Assembly: GCA_001873995.1 (NCBI GenBank)
Contig: MNVR01000017.1
Span: forward strand, 1-40,981
Reading direction: 5' to 3'
Source: Candidatus Phelpsiimicrobium noxiivivens
Lineage (GTDB): Bacteria; Omnitrophota; Gorgyraeia; Velamenicoccales; Velamenicoccaceae
DNA: 40,981 nucleotides
Made by a program: the position numbers and the translations under genes. This document shows, one piece after another, positions 15,593 to 26,795 of this stretch. Every line of letters begins with the position of its first letter. The first letter of the stretch is position 1. The notes beneath the pieces were generated by a model. The model had not been told where the DNA came from. It ran no database searches and saw only the letters and a list, made by a program, of their open reading frames with translations.

Positions 15593-15997
15593 TTATTTGC
15601 TCTCATTCCAATTGGCAATTATATCATTGCCGCTCTCAGTGCCGCTTTTACCCATGGAATACAAGTCATATCCATCCGCGTTATGTTCTCCCGGATATTT
15701 ATACACGTAGGCGCGGCCCCACGGGTCTAAGGGTTGTTTTTTTAAATAGGGCCCCTTCCAGCTAGCCGCGCTTGAAGGCGCCTTTGTGAGATCCTCCAGG
15801 CTCGTTGGATATTCTCCGGTATCCACCTCGTATAGGTCTATGGCGAGCGCGAGGTTAGACTCAATATCAGTCTTGGCAACAGAGCGCCTGGCCTCATCAG
15901 AGCGGCCGGTCAGTTTAGGCACCACCATAGCTGCCAGGATGCCCAGGATGATTACCACGAGCATTATTTCAATCAATGTAAAACCCTTCTTTTTCAT
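15593..15997 (-). CDS. gspG: Major pseudopilin GspG
   Basis: 134 residues. Very short leader MKKKG|FTLIEIMLVVIILGILAAM, with Gly-1, Phe+1 and Glu+5: a canonical prepilin peptidase substrate. The mature domain carries the GspG hallmarks YLKKQPLDPWGRAYVYKYPG and YDLYSMGKSG ... IIANW (calcium-binding loop). It polymerises into the pseudopilus that pushes substrates through the secretin. The ATG sits in an ATGA overlap with the reading frame of the upstream ATPase gene tail, and GGGAGG lies just upstream. No prepilin peptidase gene is in the window. Confidence 0.95.
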   Translation of the reverse strand: MKKKGFTLIEIMLVVIILGILAAMVVPKLTGRSDEARRSVAKTDIESNLALAIDLYEVDTGEYPTSLEDLTKAPSSAASWKGPYLKKQPLDPWGRAYVYKYPGEHNADGYDLYSMGKSGTESGNDIIANWNESK

Positions 15998-16101
15998 ATT
16001 GCCTCCCAGTGTCCGCCTTTATCAGGGCCAACGCGTTTAATCAACCCCGCTTTTTTAAGTTTTAGAATGGCGTTATCAACCGTTCTCTGCGATAGCTGAG
16101 T
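15994..16101 (-). pseudogene. Detached winged-helix tail of the AlbA_2-type ATPase gene
   Basis: Directly after the in-frame TAA at 16102-16104, the same reading frame continues for 35 codons (TQLSQRTVDNAILKLKKAGL, then IKRVGPDKGGHW) and ends in a TGA that overlaps the gspG start as ATGA. It is a clear winged-helix recognition helix plus wing, the normal C-terminus of this family. One base change of the TAA would restore the full protein. Confidence 0.75.
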
Positions 16102-17223
16102 TTAATCAGCAATTTCATGCGTCTTGATAAAAAGATTGGCGTTAATAGCTTGGAAGACTTTCTCCGCATTTTCTCCGCATCTTCTCCGCATCTTCTCCCT
16201 ATAAATTCTCTTAAGACCGCTCGCCCATTTTTCAATGTCTTCAGACTTATACATCGTTTCCGCGATCAAAGGATTGCGCAATATAGAATATCCATCGCCT
16301 TCAACGAAATCTTGCGGGTCTAATTCATCAGGAAATGTGCCTGGGTTATAGATATCGACTCGATCCTTAAAGACGGCTACTTCGTTCCCTTTAGGATCTG
16401 CATAATCTCTATGGGGCAAAGGATTACCTACGGCTTCACGGATAGCCTCAACCGGGATTTCAGGGATCTCCTTCCTCGGGCCGCTTTTGATTTCAGCCCG
16501 CCACTTGATATGTTCTTTTACATAATTTTCTGCCTGCTCACGCAGACTAAAAATATTGCCCTTAAAGCTCCTGATATCCAAAAAGGTGACCTTGTCCGTT
16601 CCCGCGAAAACAGCCGCTTGAAACTCCAGCATAAATGGATCACAAAATAAAACTTCCGCCGCTTTAGTCAATTTCTCACTATGCAGTAGGCCTAACTTTT
16701 TCAAAGTTTGCAAAACACTCGTATACTTAAAATTAATGCGTTTAGCGGCATTGGCCTTACGCATATATTCTTTAACAGCCGAAGTATTAACATCCTTTAA
16801 TTTTTTCTCCGAGACCTCGTTTTCCCAAAGAAGTTTTTTCTTGCTTAATATGAGCGTTTCGATCTTTTGAGGACTCAGCGCCTTATTCGATTCTCCAACA
16901 CGGATATACGCCCTGCCATAGGCGAAATACGGGCTATTGATCCCATGCGCCTCTATAACGATACAGTCTTTCCCTTCAATCTTTCGGACTTCAACTTTCG
17001 GATAAATTTTCGGATCTATATTATCCACCACCGCCTGCGTTATATCCTTGATCGTCATCCGCCCAATATCCTGACCGACAACTTTTCCATCATCGGAGAT
17101 CCCGAAGTATACCTCTCCCTGACCATGCTTATTAAGCATAGCCGCGATTGCAACAACCGCTTCTTTAAGCTCTGCGGTCGATCTCTTGAATTCTATTGTT
17201 TCCGATTCCTTATGCACGGTCAT
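16102..17223 (-). CDS. AlbA_2 / divergent-AAA (Schlafen-like) ATP-binding protein, C-terminally truncated
   Basis: 373 residues from ATG 17221-17223 (MTVHKESETIEFKRS). AlbA_2 domain at ~1-120 (ESETIEFKRS, FGISDDGKVVGQ, YIRVGESN) and the HATPase_c_4 domain at ~265-350 (EAIREAVGNPLPHRDYADP, DRVDIYNPGTFP, GLKRIYREKM). Such proteins are annotated as transcriptional regulators or RecG-like ATP-binding proteins and normally end in a winged helix. Here a TAA cuts the protein just before that helix (see 15994-16101). In the ATP-binding loop the usual 'N-A-hydrophobic-x-H-R-D-Y' reads NPLPHRDY, which is unusual. It is embedded between gspM-like and gspG genes of the secretion operon, an unexpected place; it overlaps neither but is packed tightly. 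An 11-bp tandem repeat lies in the region coding for the linker. Confidence 0.8.
   Translation of the reverse strand: MTVHKESETIEFKRSTAELKEAVVAIAAMLNKHGQGEVYFGISDDGKVVGQDIGRMTIKDITQAVVDNIDPKIYPKVEVRKIEGKDCIVIEAHGINSPYFAYGRAYIRVGESNKALSPQKIETLILSKKKLLWENEVSEKKLKDVNTSAVKEYMRKANAAKRINFKYTSVLQTLKKLGLLHSEKLTKAAEVLFCDPFMLEFQAAVFAGTDKVTFLDIRSFKGNIFSLREQAENYVKEHIKWRAEIKSGPRKEIPEIPVEAIREAVGNPLPHRDYADPKGNEVAVFKDRVDIYNPGTFPDELDPQDFVEGDGYSILRNPLIAETMYKSEDIEKWASGLKRIYREKMRRRCGENAEKVFQAINANLFIKTHEIAD
16158..16198. repeat. 11-bp tandem repeat, 3.7 copies, in the ATPase gene
   Basis: Units CTTTCTCCGCA, TTTTCTCCGCA, TCTTCTCCGCA and TCTTCTCC follow each other at exact period 11. The period is not a multiple of three, so gain or loss of one copy would shift the frame of the AlbA_2-type gene just before its winged helix. 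Confidence 0.75.
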
Positions 17224-17227
17224 ATCC

Positions 17228-17758
17228 TTATACGAACGACACGCCGACCACACTCATCGTGATGTTAAGATCCGGCGAATCCTCGGCCTTCGGGACTAAC
17301 ACTAGCTTTTCCACGCTAAAAAGCACGGATGAATTATGCAGAGCGTATAAAAAAGTGACTAGTTTCTGCATATTGGCTTCGGCCTTAATATTTATCTGAT
17401 ACTGTTTGGAAAATTTATCACCTTTGGATTCCTTTTGCGGCTTCATATCAAGTATGGTCAACCCCGCGTCGCGGCTTATCTTCTCCACTTCTTTCAAAAA
17501 ATTCGCTACAGCCTCCTCATCTGAAAGATCCTGCATTGAGAAATAACTGGCGTATTTTCCGTATTCTTTTTCTATTCCATCTTTTTTCTCAATGAGGCTA
17601 ACCCCTTTTTTAAGCCTGGCCTCTTGAAGCGTCACTTCATTGTTAAGCCCTGACAGCTTTTGCTGAAATGGTATGATAATAGCCTTTACGATGAGCCATA
17701 TCAAAAAAAGACCGCCTATAGCATACCCTAACATGATCTCTCTTTTTTTAAATTCCAT
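17228..17758 (-). CDS. GspM/PilO-like inner-membrane platform protein
   Basis: 176 residues. A single N-terminal transmembrane segment at ~10-29 (LGYAIGGLFLIWLIVKAIII), a short coiled coil (~32-60) and a ferredoxin-like periplasmic domain (~85-176, AGLTILDMKPQKE ... LVTFLYALHNSSVLFSVEKL), the architecture of PilO/GspM. It follows the fused PilM-PilN gene by one base and would pair with its PilN half in the periplasm. Sequence identity to either family is too low by eye to decide between the names. Confidence 0.8.
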   Translation of the reverse strand: MEFKKREIMLGYAIGGLFLIWLIVKAIIIPFQQKLSGLNNEVTLQEARLKKGVSLIEKKDGIEKEYGKYASYFSMQDLSDEEAVANFLKEVEKISRDAGLTILDMKPQKESKGDKFSKQYQINIKAEANMQKLVTFLYALHNSSVLFSVEKLVLVPKAEDSPDLNITMSVVGVSFV

Positions 17759-17759
17759 G

Positions 17760-19217
17760 CTACTTCTTTACTTTCTTCGCGCCCTTTTCAACCTCAACCG
17801 GGCAGAGTAGGTCAAATTCGTTAGTATCCTGGCCCTTGACTTTCTTTTTAGTCGTATATCTCGTCTGGACGTCCTGAAAATACGGCGAATTCTCTAATGT
17901 CGTGATGAATTTAAACACGTCGGACATCTCCTTCGTCCTGCCTTTGATATCCAACTTATCATCTTTTGAAAAAGACAGATTAGTAATAACTATTTCGGAA
18001 GGCAAGAGTTTTGAGATCTCAAAAAAATAATTTATAGCAGCGGTCTTGGTATCTAATTTAGACCTGATCCTTTTTATCCGCTCCATCTTTTCATTAAGCC
18101 CCTCGGAATCCTTGGCTATATTTTTATAGCGCGTGTTCAAAAGCGCCAGATACGCCTCTTTATTGTGCAGCTTCTCAAAATAAATGCCGCAGACTATAAG
18201 GATAAAGTACATAATACCCGAGGCAAGGAATAACATATCACGGCTGCGCTCCCGCAAGGTCTTTCGGATCTGCGCCTCAGGCAGCACGAAATTTATTTTC
18301 TTCTTTACCGTATCCAAACCCAGCCCCAGAAGCGCTGATAGCGAAACATTCTGAAATATATCAACGGGCGACTTGGCTACCTCTTTGGCGAGGCTAAGGT
18401 TTTCCAACGGGCTCATCACAACAACGGGAAGATTAAATTCAACCTCTATCATGGAGGCTAATTTTTTAAAGTTTTCCACTGCTCCGGATATGTATATCTT
18501 AGAAGGTTTCTGCATAACCTCCTCGCCCTGCGAGATAACTATGGTCTGTTTCATCTCGCCTATAAATTTCGGCCACCTGGATTCATCCGCGAGCTGCTCG
18601 CTGCCGGAAGTCATAACGCGTGAAAAAAGTATGTTTTCATAGGTAGAGACAATGAAATCCGTGAAACCGGCGTCAAGGTCCAAGATGATAAAGGCCTCAG
18701 TATTTTTAAGGTCAGCCGCCTTGGCCGCTTTACAAAGCCATGAGAGTATCCCGTCGGAACTCAGCTCTACCCTGTCAGTATAGAGCCCCGCCATTTCCAA
18801 GACGCGGAAGACCTTGCGTATGCTCTCTCTGTGGACGATAGCGAGCATGACCTTGGAATACCCCATCGTATCTTTGCCTAAGATACGGTAACCGCTGACG
18901 ATCTCTTCTTTGGCATACGTGACCTGGCGGCCAACGTGGAGCTTGATCATATCATCTATCTCGTTAGGGTTGGCAGAAGGAATACGCAGGTTACGAAGGG
19001 TGACGGCGTTACGTGAAAAAGAAACGATAATAGATTGCGGCTTTTTTATTTTCAGTTCCACCAGGCAATCCGATATAGCTTTGGCTATAGCATCTTCAGA
19101 AAGATTGTTAACGTTTACCGCGGAGAGCGATTTCAAATAATAGGCGTTGATGGCGGACCTAAAGACAGCTATCTTCAGCCAGGGATTCCCGATCTCTAAA
19201 ACAAGCGACGCGTTCAT
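17760..19217 (-). CDS. GspL-like protein: PilM actin-like domain fused to PilN
   Basis: 485 residues. Residues ~1-300 form a PilM/GspL actin-like cytoplasmic domain (LVLEIGNPWLKIAVF, FIILDLDAGFTDFIV, KIYISGAVENFKKL). A transmembrane helix at ~328-346 (DMLFLASGIMYFILIVCGI) is followed by a PilN-like coiled coil and periplasmic domain (~350-470: SKLLPSEIVITNLSFSKDDK, LENSPYFQDVQ). Type IV pilus systems encode these as two proteins; here they are one chain, as in GspL. It should connect the GspE ATPase to the periplasmic platform. Confidence 0.87.
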   Translation of the reverse strand: MNASLVLEIGNPWLKIAVFRSAINAYYLKSLSAVNVNNLSEDAIAKAISDCLVELKIKKPQSIIVSFSRNAVTLRNLRIPSANPNEIDDMIKLHVGRQVTYAKEEIVSGYRILGKDTMGYSKVMLAIVHRESIRKVFRVLEMAGLYTDRVELSSDGILSWLCKAAKAADLKNTEAFIILDLDAGFTDFIVSTYENILFSRVMTSGSEQLADESRWPKFIGEMKQTIVISQGEEVMQKPSKIYISGAVENFKKLASMIEVEFNLPVVVMSPLENLSLAKEVAKSPVDIFQNVSLSALLGLGLDTVKKKINFVLPEAQIRKTLRERSRDMLFLASGIMYFILIVCGIYFEKLHNKEAYLALLNTRYKNIAKDSEGLNEKMERIKRIRSKLDTKTAAINYFFEISKLLPSEIVITNLSFSKDDKLDIKGRTKEMSDVFKFITTLENSPYFQDVQTRYTTKKKVKGQDTNEFDLLCPVEVEKGAKKVKK

Positions 19218-19221
19218 CGGG

Positions 19222-20454
19222 CTATTTGACCAGCATATTTATCTGAAATATCGGAAGAAGCATCGCCAAAACAATACCTCCCAGTATCAATCCTAATACT
19301 AAAATGATCATTGGCTCTAATAATGAAGTAATGACTTTCAGCTTCGCGTCTGTTTCCTGCGTATAGATATTCGCGACTTCATTCAATACGCCGTCAAGCT
19401 TGCCGCCTTCCTCGCCTACAGATACCATCTGCACAAAGAACGGCGGGAAAAAGGGGACTTTTTTCATGCTGCTGGCTAAAGATGTGCCCTCCATAACGTC
19501 CTTCTTGACGACCTCAAGGTCTTTGATGTATACCGCATTCTCTAAAGTAGGTATGGCGACTGCAAGGGCCTGGAACACTGGCAGGCCTGATCTTATCAAT
19601 AGCGACAGCGTCCTACAAAACCGCGATAGCGACTGTTTCAGGGCGAGGCCGCCGATAATGGGGATACGGAGTTTGAGCCAATCCAGTTGCGCGCGGCCGC
19701 TCGCGGTCTTTGACATTTGCATAATGACCCCGACAATGATACCTATGCCCACAAGTATCATCCACCACGATGTCTTAAAAAACTCGCTGACCTGCAGCAT
19801 GATCTGGGTAGGCAAAGGCAGCTTATAGTCAAAATCAGTGAATATTGAGCTCAGCTTAGGAATGACAAAACTAAAAAGGACAAAGATAACGCATACTCCC
19901 ACGGATACCATAAGGATAGGATATGCCATGGCAGTCCTGACATGCATCTTAAATTCTTCTTCTTTAGATAAATAGCTGTCTAACTCTTCTAGAACCTCGT
20001 CTAAGCGGCCGGATGCCTCTCCTGAACGGATAAGATTAATGTAGATGCTTGGAAAAAAAATTTTATAGTGCGCAAGGGCATCGGAAAATGTCGCGCCGTT
20101 CTTAATAGATGAATGAAGGTCAAAAATAAGGTTTTTTAATTGCTCTTTATCCGCCTGGCCGTAAAGAATGCTCAATGACTTCAACAGGTCCACCCTTGCT
20201 TTCATAAGGCTTTTAAGCTGACTTGTAAAAACGCCTAAGTCTTTCTTTGACAGTCCGTGGCCGGTCAAGGCCTTCATCACACCCCCAGCCTGCGCCTTTG
20301 ACGCAATAGCCGATTCGATCAGCAGTGACACTTTTACCGGAGATAAGCCCATTTCAATAAGCTTATCCACCGCGTTATCCTGGCTGTCGGCTACGATAAT
20401 ACCTTCAACGGCCTCGTTAAGATTCTTTTTTGCCAAATATGTATATGTCGGCAT
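19222..20454 (-). CDS. gspF: Type II secretion platform protein GspF/PilC
   Basis: 410 residues. Starts MPTYTYLAKKNLNEAVEGII, typical of GspF. Two T2SSF domains (~73-195 and ~275-400) with three transmembrane helices: ~172-192 (PILMVSVGVCVIFVLFSFVI), ~225-245 (WMILVGIGIIVGVIM) and ~378-402 (LLEPMIILVLGLILGGIVLAML). The conserved SGEASGRLDEVLEEL and VGEEGGKLDGVLNEVA repeats mark the two domains. It forms the inner-membrane rotor driven by GspE, whose gene ends three bases upstream. Confidence 0.94.
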   Translation of the reverse strand: MPTYTYLAKKNLNEAVEGIIVADSQDNAVDKLIEMGLSPVKVSLLIESAIASKAQAGGVMKALTGHGLSKKDLGVFTSQLKSLMKARVDLLKSLSILYGQADKEQLKNLIFDLHSSIKNGATFSDALAHYKIFFPSIYINLIRSGEASGRLDEVLEELDSYLSKEEEFKMHVRTAMAYPILMVSVGVCVIFVLFSFVIPKLSSIFTDFDYKLPLPTQIMLQVSEFFKTSWWMILVGIGIIVGVIMQMSKTASGRAQLDWLKLRIPIIGGLALKQSLSRFCRTLSLLIRSGLPVFQALAVAIPTLENAVYIKDLEVVKKDVMEGTSLASSMKKVPFFPPFFVQMVSVGEEGGKLDGVLNEVANIYTQETDAKLKVITSLLEPMIILVLGLILGGIVLAMLLPIFQINMLVK

Positions 20455-20457
20455 AAT

Positions 20458-22158
20458 TTATCCCATTTCCGTAACGCGCAGGACCTCCTCCGGCGTTGTC
20501 AGGCCGTCTTTTATTTTACCCCAACCTTCACGCAAAAGCGTCCTTAACCCAAGTTCTATGGCTTTTTTCTTTATCTGGTGCGCTGTTGCTTTATCTAAAA
20601 CCAACTGACGGAGCTGTTCGTTCATAAGAAGTATTTCATATATGGCCACCCTGCCTCTGTATCCTGTGAACTTACAATTCTCACAGCCCTTGCCTTTATA
20701 GATATACTCAGGCTTCTCTATGATCTCAAGCTGTTCTTTAGGGTCTTCTTTTTTCTTCATGGCATCTTTTAGCGCTACCTTCTCTTTACAATCCGAGCAT
20801 ATAGTCCTGACTAAGCGCTGCGCGATAAAAGCCTGAACGCTGGATGCGACCAGATATGGCTCCATACCCATATCCACAAGCCTCGTCACGCCTGACGACG
20901 CGTCATTGGTATGCAGAGTGGAAAATACAAGGTGGCCCGTAAGGGCTGTCCTGATAGCGAGCTCCGCGGTCTCTAAGTCCCTGACCTCGCCGACCATCAT
21001 GATATCAGGGTCATGCCTGAGGAGATTCCGCAGGGCGCTGGCGAATGTAAGGCCTATTTTAGAGTTAACCTGAAGCTGTGTGACGCCTGTCAGGTCATAT
21101 TCAATAGGATCTTCTACGGTGATTATCTTGACATCCGGCTTATTGAGCCTTGACAGAAACGAATACAGCGTCGTAGTCTTGCCAGACCCCGTGGGCCCAG
21201 TAAGAAAAATAATGCCATGGGGCTTCTGTATAAGCTCTTCTATCATCTCAAGGTCTTGCGCAGACAGCCCGAGGTCCGCCATGCTAAAAAGCATCTGTGT
21301 CGGCAGGACCCTTATTACAAGGTTCTCGCCGTATAGCGTAGGAATTATAGAAATACGCAGGTCCACGTCCATCTCGCCAAGTTTAACCTTAGCGCGGCCA
21401 TCCTGCGGAAGCCTGCGCTCCACGATATCCATATTAGATATAATCTTGATGCGCGAGGTAATCGCCAGATGAAGTTGTTTTATTGTGTCCGGAACAGGCA
21501 CATCATAAAGTATGCCATCTATCCTGTAGCGAACCTTGACGCGGTCTCGGTAAGGTTCTATGTGAATGTCAGTCGCGCGCGACTGTATGGCCTCTGCCAA
21601 AAGCTGATTTACGAGCCGGACCACCGAAGCATCCTGCGCCATCTTCTCAGGCGAATCCAGGACAGTCACGCTCTCGTCCTGCTTTTTAGGCGCCTCATCT
21701 TTCTTGTCTAGTATGCCTTCAACTATAGCCGCGCCCAGGCCATAATACGTCTTGATAGCGGCCATGATCTCTATCTCAACAGCCAGGACCACCTCCACTT
21801 CAAAACCAAGATGAAATTTAATGTCTTCCGTGGGCCAGACATCCAGAGGATTGGAAATAGCGATGGTCAGAAGGTCTCCACGCAGAGCCAAAGGCATAAA
21901 CTTATAATGCCACACGAAACGCGCCGGTACCGCCTTAATGACTTGATCAGGCACAGTCTTATCTTTCAAGCTTGGGATAAATTGTATGGATAACTGTTCG
22001 GCGAGAGCCATCAAAAGTTGTTCTTCGGAGATAATTCCAAGCCTAACTAAAGACTTGCCCAAAAGCTCTCCGGTCTTGTTGTGTTCACGCAGCGCCACCT
22101 CAAGCTGCGCCTGCGTTACGACACCCTTTTTAATAAGCAACTCGCCTAATTTCAGCAT
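20458..22158 (-). CDS. gspE: Secretion/pilus assembly ATPase GspE/PilB
   Basis: 566 residues; ATG with GAGGA six bases upstream. N-terminal MshEN-type domain (~1-140, LGELLIKKGVVTQAQLEVAL). Catalytic core: Walker A GPTGSGKT at 321-328, Asp box ITVEDPIEYDLTGV, Walker B DPDIMMVGEVRD at ~383-394, His box STLHTNDASS. A zinc-binding tetracysteine insert uses Cys454, Cys457, Cys492 and Cys495. It powers pseudopilus extension. First gene of the secretion operon; only 65 bp separate it from atpD and most of that is REP copy 6, so transcription may continue from the ATP synthase operon. MshEN domains bind c-di-GMP in some relatives, and two cyclases are encoded nearby. Confidence 0.95.
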   Translation of the reverse strand: MLKLGELLIKKGVVTQAQLEVALREHNKTGELLGKSLVRLGIISEEQLLMALAEQLSIQFIPSLKDKTVPDQVIKAVPARFVWHYKFMPLALRGDLLTIAISNPLDVWPTEDIKFHLGFEVEVVLAVEIEIMAAIKTYYGLGAAIVEGILDKKDEAPKKQDESVTVLDSPEKMAQDASVVRLVNQLLAEAIQSRATDIHIEPYRDRVKVRYRIDGILYDVPVPDTIKQLHLAITSRIKIISNMDIVERRLPQDGRAKVKLGEMDVDLRISIIPTLYGENLVIRVLPTQMLFSMADLGLSAQDLEMIEELIQKPHGIIFLTGPTGSGKTTTLYSFLSRLNKPDVKIITVEDPIEYDLTGVTQLQVNSKIGLTFASALRNLLRHDPDIMMVGEVRDLETAELAIRTALTGHLVFSTLHTNDASSGVTRLVDMGMEPYLVASSVQAFIAQRLVRTICSDCKEKVALKDAMKKKEDPKEQLEIIEKPEYIYKGKGCENCKFTGYRGRVAIYEILLMNEQLRQLVLDKATAHQIKKKAIELGLRTLLREGWGKIKDGLTTPEEVLRVTEMG

Positions 22159-22171
22159 ATTTGATCCTCAC

Positions 22172-24522
<2,351 letters not shown>

Positions 24523-24526
<4 letters not shown>

Positions 24527-26007
24527 ACTACCTTCTTCTCCCTGAAGAACTCCATAAACGCGCGGTCAAGTTCTTCTTTGACCTCGGGCGATAGCATCTT
24601 CTTCTCAAGCAAGGCTTTAAGGAGGCCTGGATGAAGCTCTTCTAAATATTCCATTATTTCGCGGCCAAAAAGGCTTAGGCCTTCGGACGAAAGTATCTCA
24701 AGTATCTTTCTCTTAAAGGCGTAGAGCTGGATGATCAGGCCCAATTCGGATACAGGTTTATGGGCATCCTGCACCAATAACAGCGAAAGCGCCTCACCCC
24801 TCCTTAATTTCTCCGAGATCTCCGTAGATATTTTTGTTTTGACGCGCATAAGCCTAAGCATATCTTTATATTGGGCGTAATCTAAGCGCAGTGTGTCGCT
24901 CACCTCGCGCAAAGCGTCAGACTGGACCTTACTGCCTATGCGCGACACCGATAGGCCCAGGTCTATGGCTGGTTTGAACCCCTCGCGGAAAAGGCCGCTT
25001 GATATATACACTTGTCCGTCGGTCATGGACACAAGGTTACTCTGTATATATCCGGTTATGTCTCCCTGCAGCGTCTCCACAATAGGGAAAAACGTCATGG
25101 ATCCTGAGCCCATCTCAGGATTCAGCCGGCCCGCGCGTTCCATTAATTGCGAATGAAGATAAAAAATATCTCCAGGATATGCCTCGCGGCCCGGAGACCT
25201 TTCCAAGAGCAATGAAAGCTCCCGATATATCCAGGCGTGTTTTGTAAGATCGTCAAACACGACAAAGGCATCCCGGCCGGAATACATAAAATATTCAGCC
25301 ATAGTAGCTGCCACATAAGGCGCTAAATACTGTTCTCCTAAAGAGGCTGATGCAGAGGCTGCTACGATAATGGTATAATCAAGAGCCTCCATCTCTTCAA
25401 GGGTGTGAATAATCTTTAATAAGGACGCGTGAGACCCGCCCACCCAGCAATAGACGCAGATAACATTCTTGCCCTTTTGATTGATTATGGTATCTAAAGC
25501 CAGAGTTGTCTTGCCTGTTTGGCGGTCTCCAATTATCAATTCGCGCTGGCCTTTTCCTATGGGGATAATGCTGTCTAGGATCTTTATACCCGTATAGAGC
25601 TGCTCAGTTATGGGCACGCGGTCAAGCACTCCGGGCGCCTTGCGAAAAACAGGGCTAAAGGTATCACTTTCAATAACATAGCTTTTGTCATCAAGAGGCT
25701 CACCGGTGCTTGAGATAACGCGGCCGATAAAATTCTCTCCAACAGGGAGTGAAAATACTTCGTTGTGGCTTGATACCGTAGAGCCTAACTTTATATCTTT
25801 CTCATCGCCTAAGATAAAGGCCATTACCTCACGCGCGTTAAAATCAATGACGAGCCCTTTACGGTTAACATCGCTAAACTCTACAATCTGGCCATAAATA
25901 CAGCTCGGCAAACCCTCTATTTTAACGATGCCGCGTTTGACTTCTGTAACGACACCAACCTCTTTTATCTCAAACGGCTCTATTTTGATGGCTGAGGTTC
26001 TTCCCAT
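24523..26007 (-). CDS. atpA: Alternate-type F1Fo ATP synthase subunit alpha
   Basis: 494 residues. P-loop GDRQTGKT (160-167), TEQLYTGIKILDSIIPIGKG, SLLLERSPGREAYPGDIFYLHSQLMERA, and the arginine finger region GLSVSRIGSKVQ. The nucleotide-binding fold is complete. Only about 12 residues precede the beta-barrel crown, so the N-terminal helix that docks delta in classical enzymes is short, in line with the fused b-delta subunit encoded next to it. Ends in an ATGA overlap with atpG. Confidence 0.94.
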
Positions 26008-26015
26008 ACGTGTCT

Positions 26016-26741
26016 TTAAGCCCTGCTTAACTTTAGCGCGCTCATCGCTTTAACCATTTTATTCTTTAAACTTCCGTCTATGACAAGCCCGCCTAATTTT
26101 ATGACCATGCCTACGATAAGAGACGCTTCGATCTTTTGCTCTATCTTAAGATCAAGATCTAACTTAGAGACAAGGATCTCTTTTATCCTGGCTTCTTCCT
26201 GCGGTGAAAGCGGTAAGGGCGTCAAAACCTCAGCTATACCTACTTTGACGGCCAATTTCGCTTTATCTACTTTTTTTAATTCCTCAATAAGATCATCAAT
26301 GAGCTGCGCGTGCAAAAGCTCCTGGCCTTTAGTAGAGAACGCGCAAGCGATAAGCTCCTGCGCTAAAGTCACAGCCTTCTCTTCGGCGCTCGCCATCATC
26401 TCAGACTCCACTTTCTTTGTTTTATCCAAGGCCTCAGCCACGGTCTTTTTTACTTGCTGCTCAGCGCGCTCTGATGCCTCCAAAGCTATTTTCTCTGCGC
26501 TGTGGCGCGCGTTCTCAATTAAGCGATTAGCTTCCTCTTTACTGCGCGCGATCTCACTATCAGATTGGATCCTGACACGCTCTAACTCCTTATTCAAAAT
26601 ATTTTCTTTTTCCAAGCTATCCTGATGAAGGGTTTGCAACCTATTCAAGGCTACTTTGAGCTGGCTACCGAATAGAAGGCGCAAGACAACGATTATCACG
26701 CCAAAAGTAATAACTTGTATTAGGATCAGAGACCAAACCAT
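26016..26741 (-). CDS. atpF: ATP synthase b subunit fused to a delta-like C-terminal domain
   Basis: 241 residues; GGAG five bases before ATG. One transmembrane helix at ~3-23 (WSLILIQVITFGVIIVVLRLLF), a long charged coiled coil (~30-150), then ~165-241 match the C-terminal domain of the delta/OSCP subunit (TPLPLSPQEEARIKEIL ... IEASLIVGMVIKLGGLVIDG). The fusion replaces both b and delta, as in the alternate/N-ATPase group; no separate delta gene exists in the cluster. It is separated from atpE by REP copy 7. Confidence 0.9.
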   Translation of the reverse strand: MVWSLILIQVITFGVIIVVLRLLFGSQLKVALNRLQTLHQDSLEKENILNKELERVRIQSDSEIARSKEEANRLIENARHSAEKIALEASERAEQQVKKTVAEALDKTKKVESEMMASAEEKAVTLAQELIACAFSTKGQELLHAQLIDDLIEELKKVDKAKLAVKVGIAEVLTPLPLSPQEEARIKEILVSKLDLDLKIEQKIEASLIVGMVIKLGGLVIDGSLKNKMVKAMSALKLSRA

Positions 26742-26760
26742 GCAAACTCCATATTTAACT

Positions 26761-26795
26761 AATGAGACAGACCAAGCAGGATGATCTGTCTCATT
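26761..26795. repeat. REP-like palindrome, copy 7, between atpE and atpF
   Basis: Arms AATGAGACAGACCA / TGATCTGTCTCATT, loop AGCAGGA. Compared with the other copies, base 10 of the left arm is G and its partner in the right arm is C, a compensatory pair that keeps the stem. The minus-strand TGA (26791-26793) is the atpE stop codon. Confidence 0.9.
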
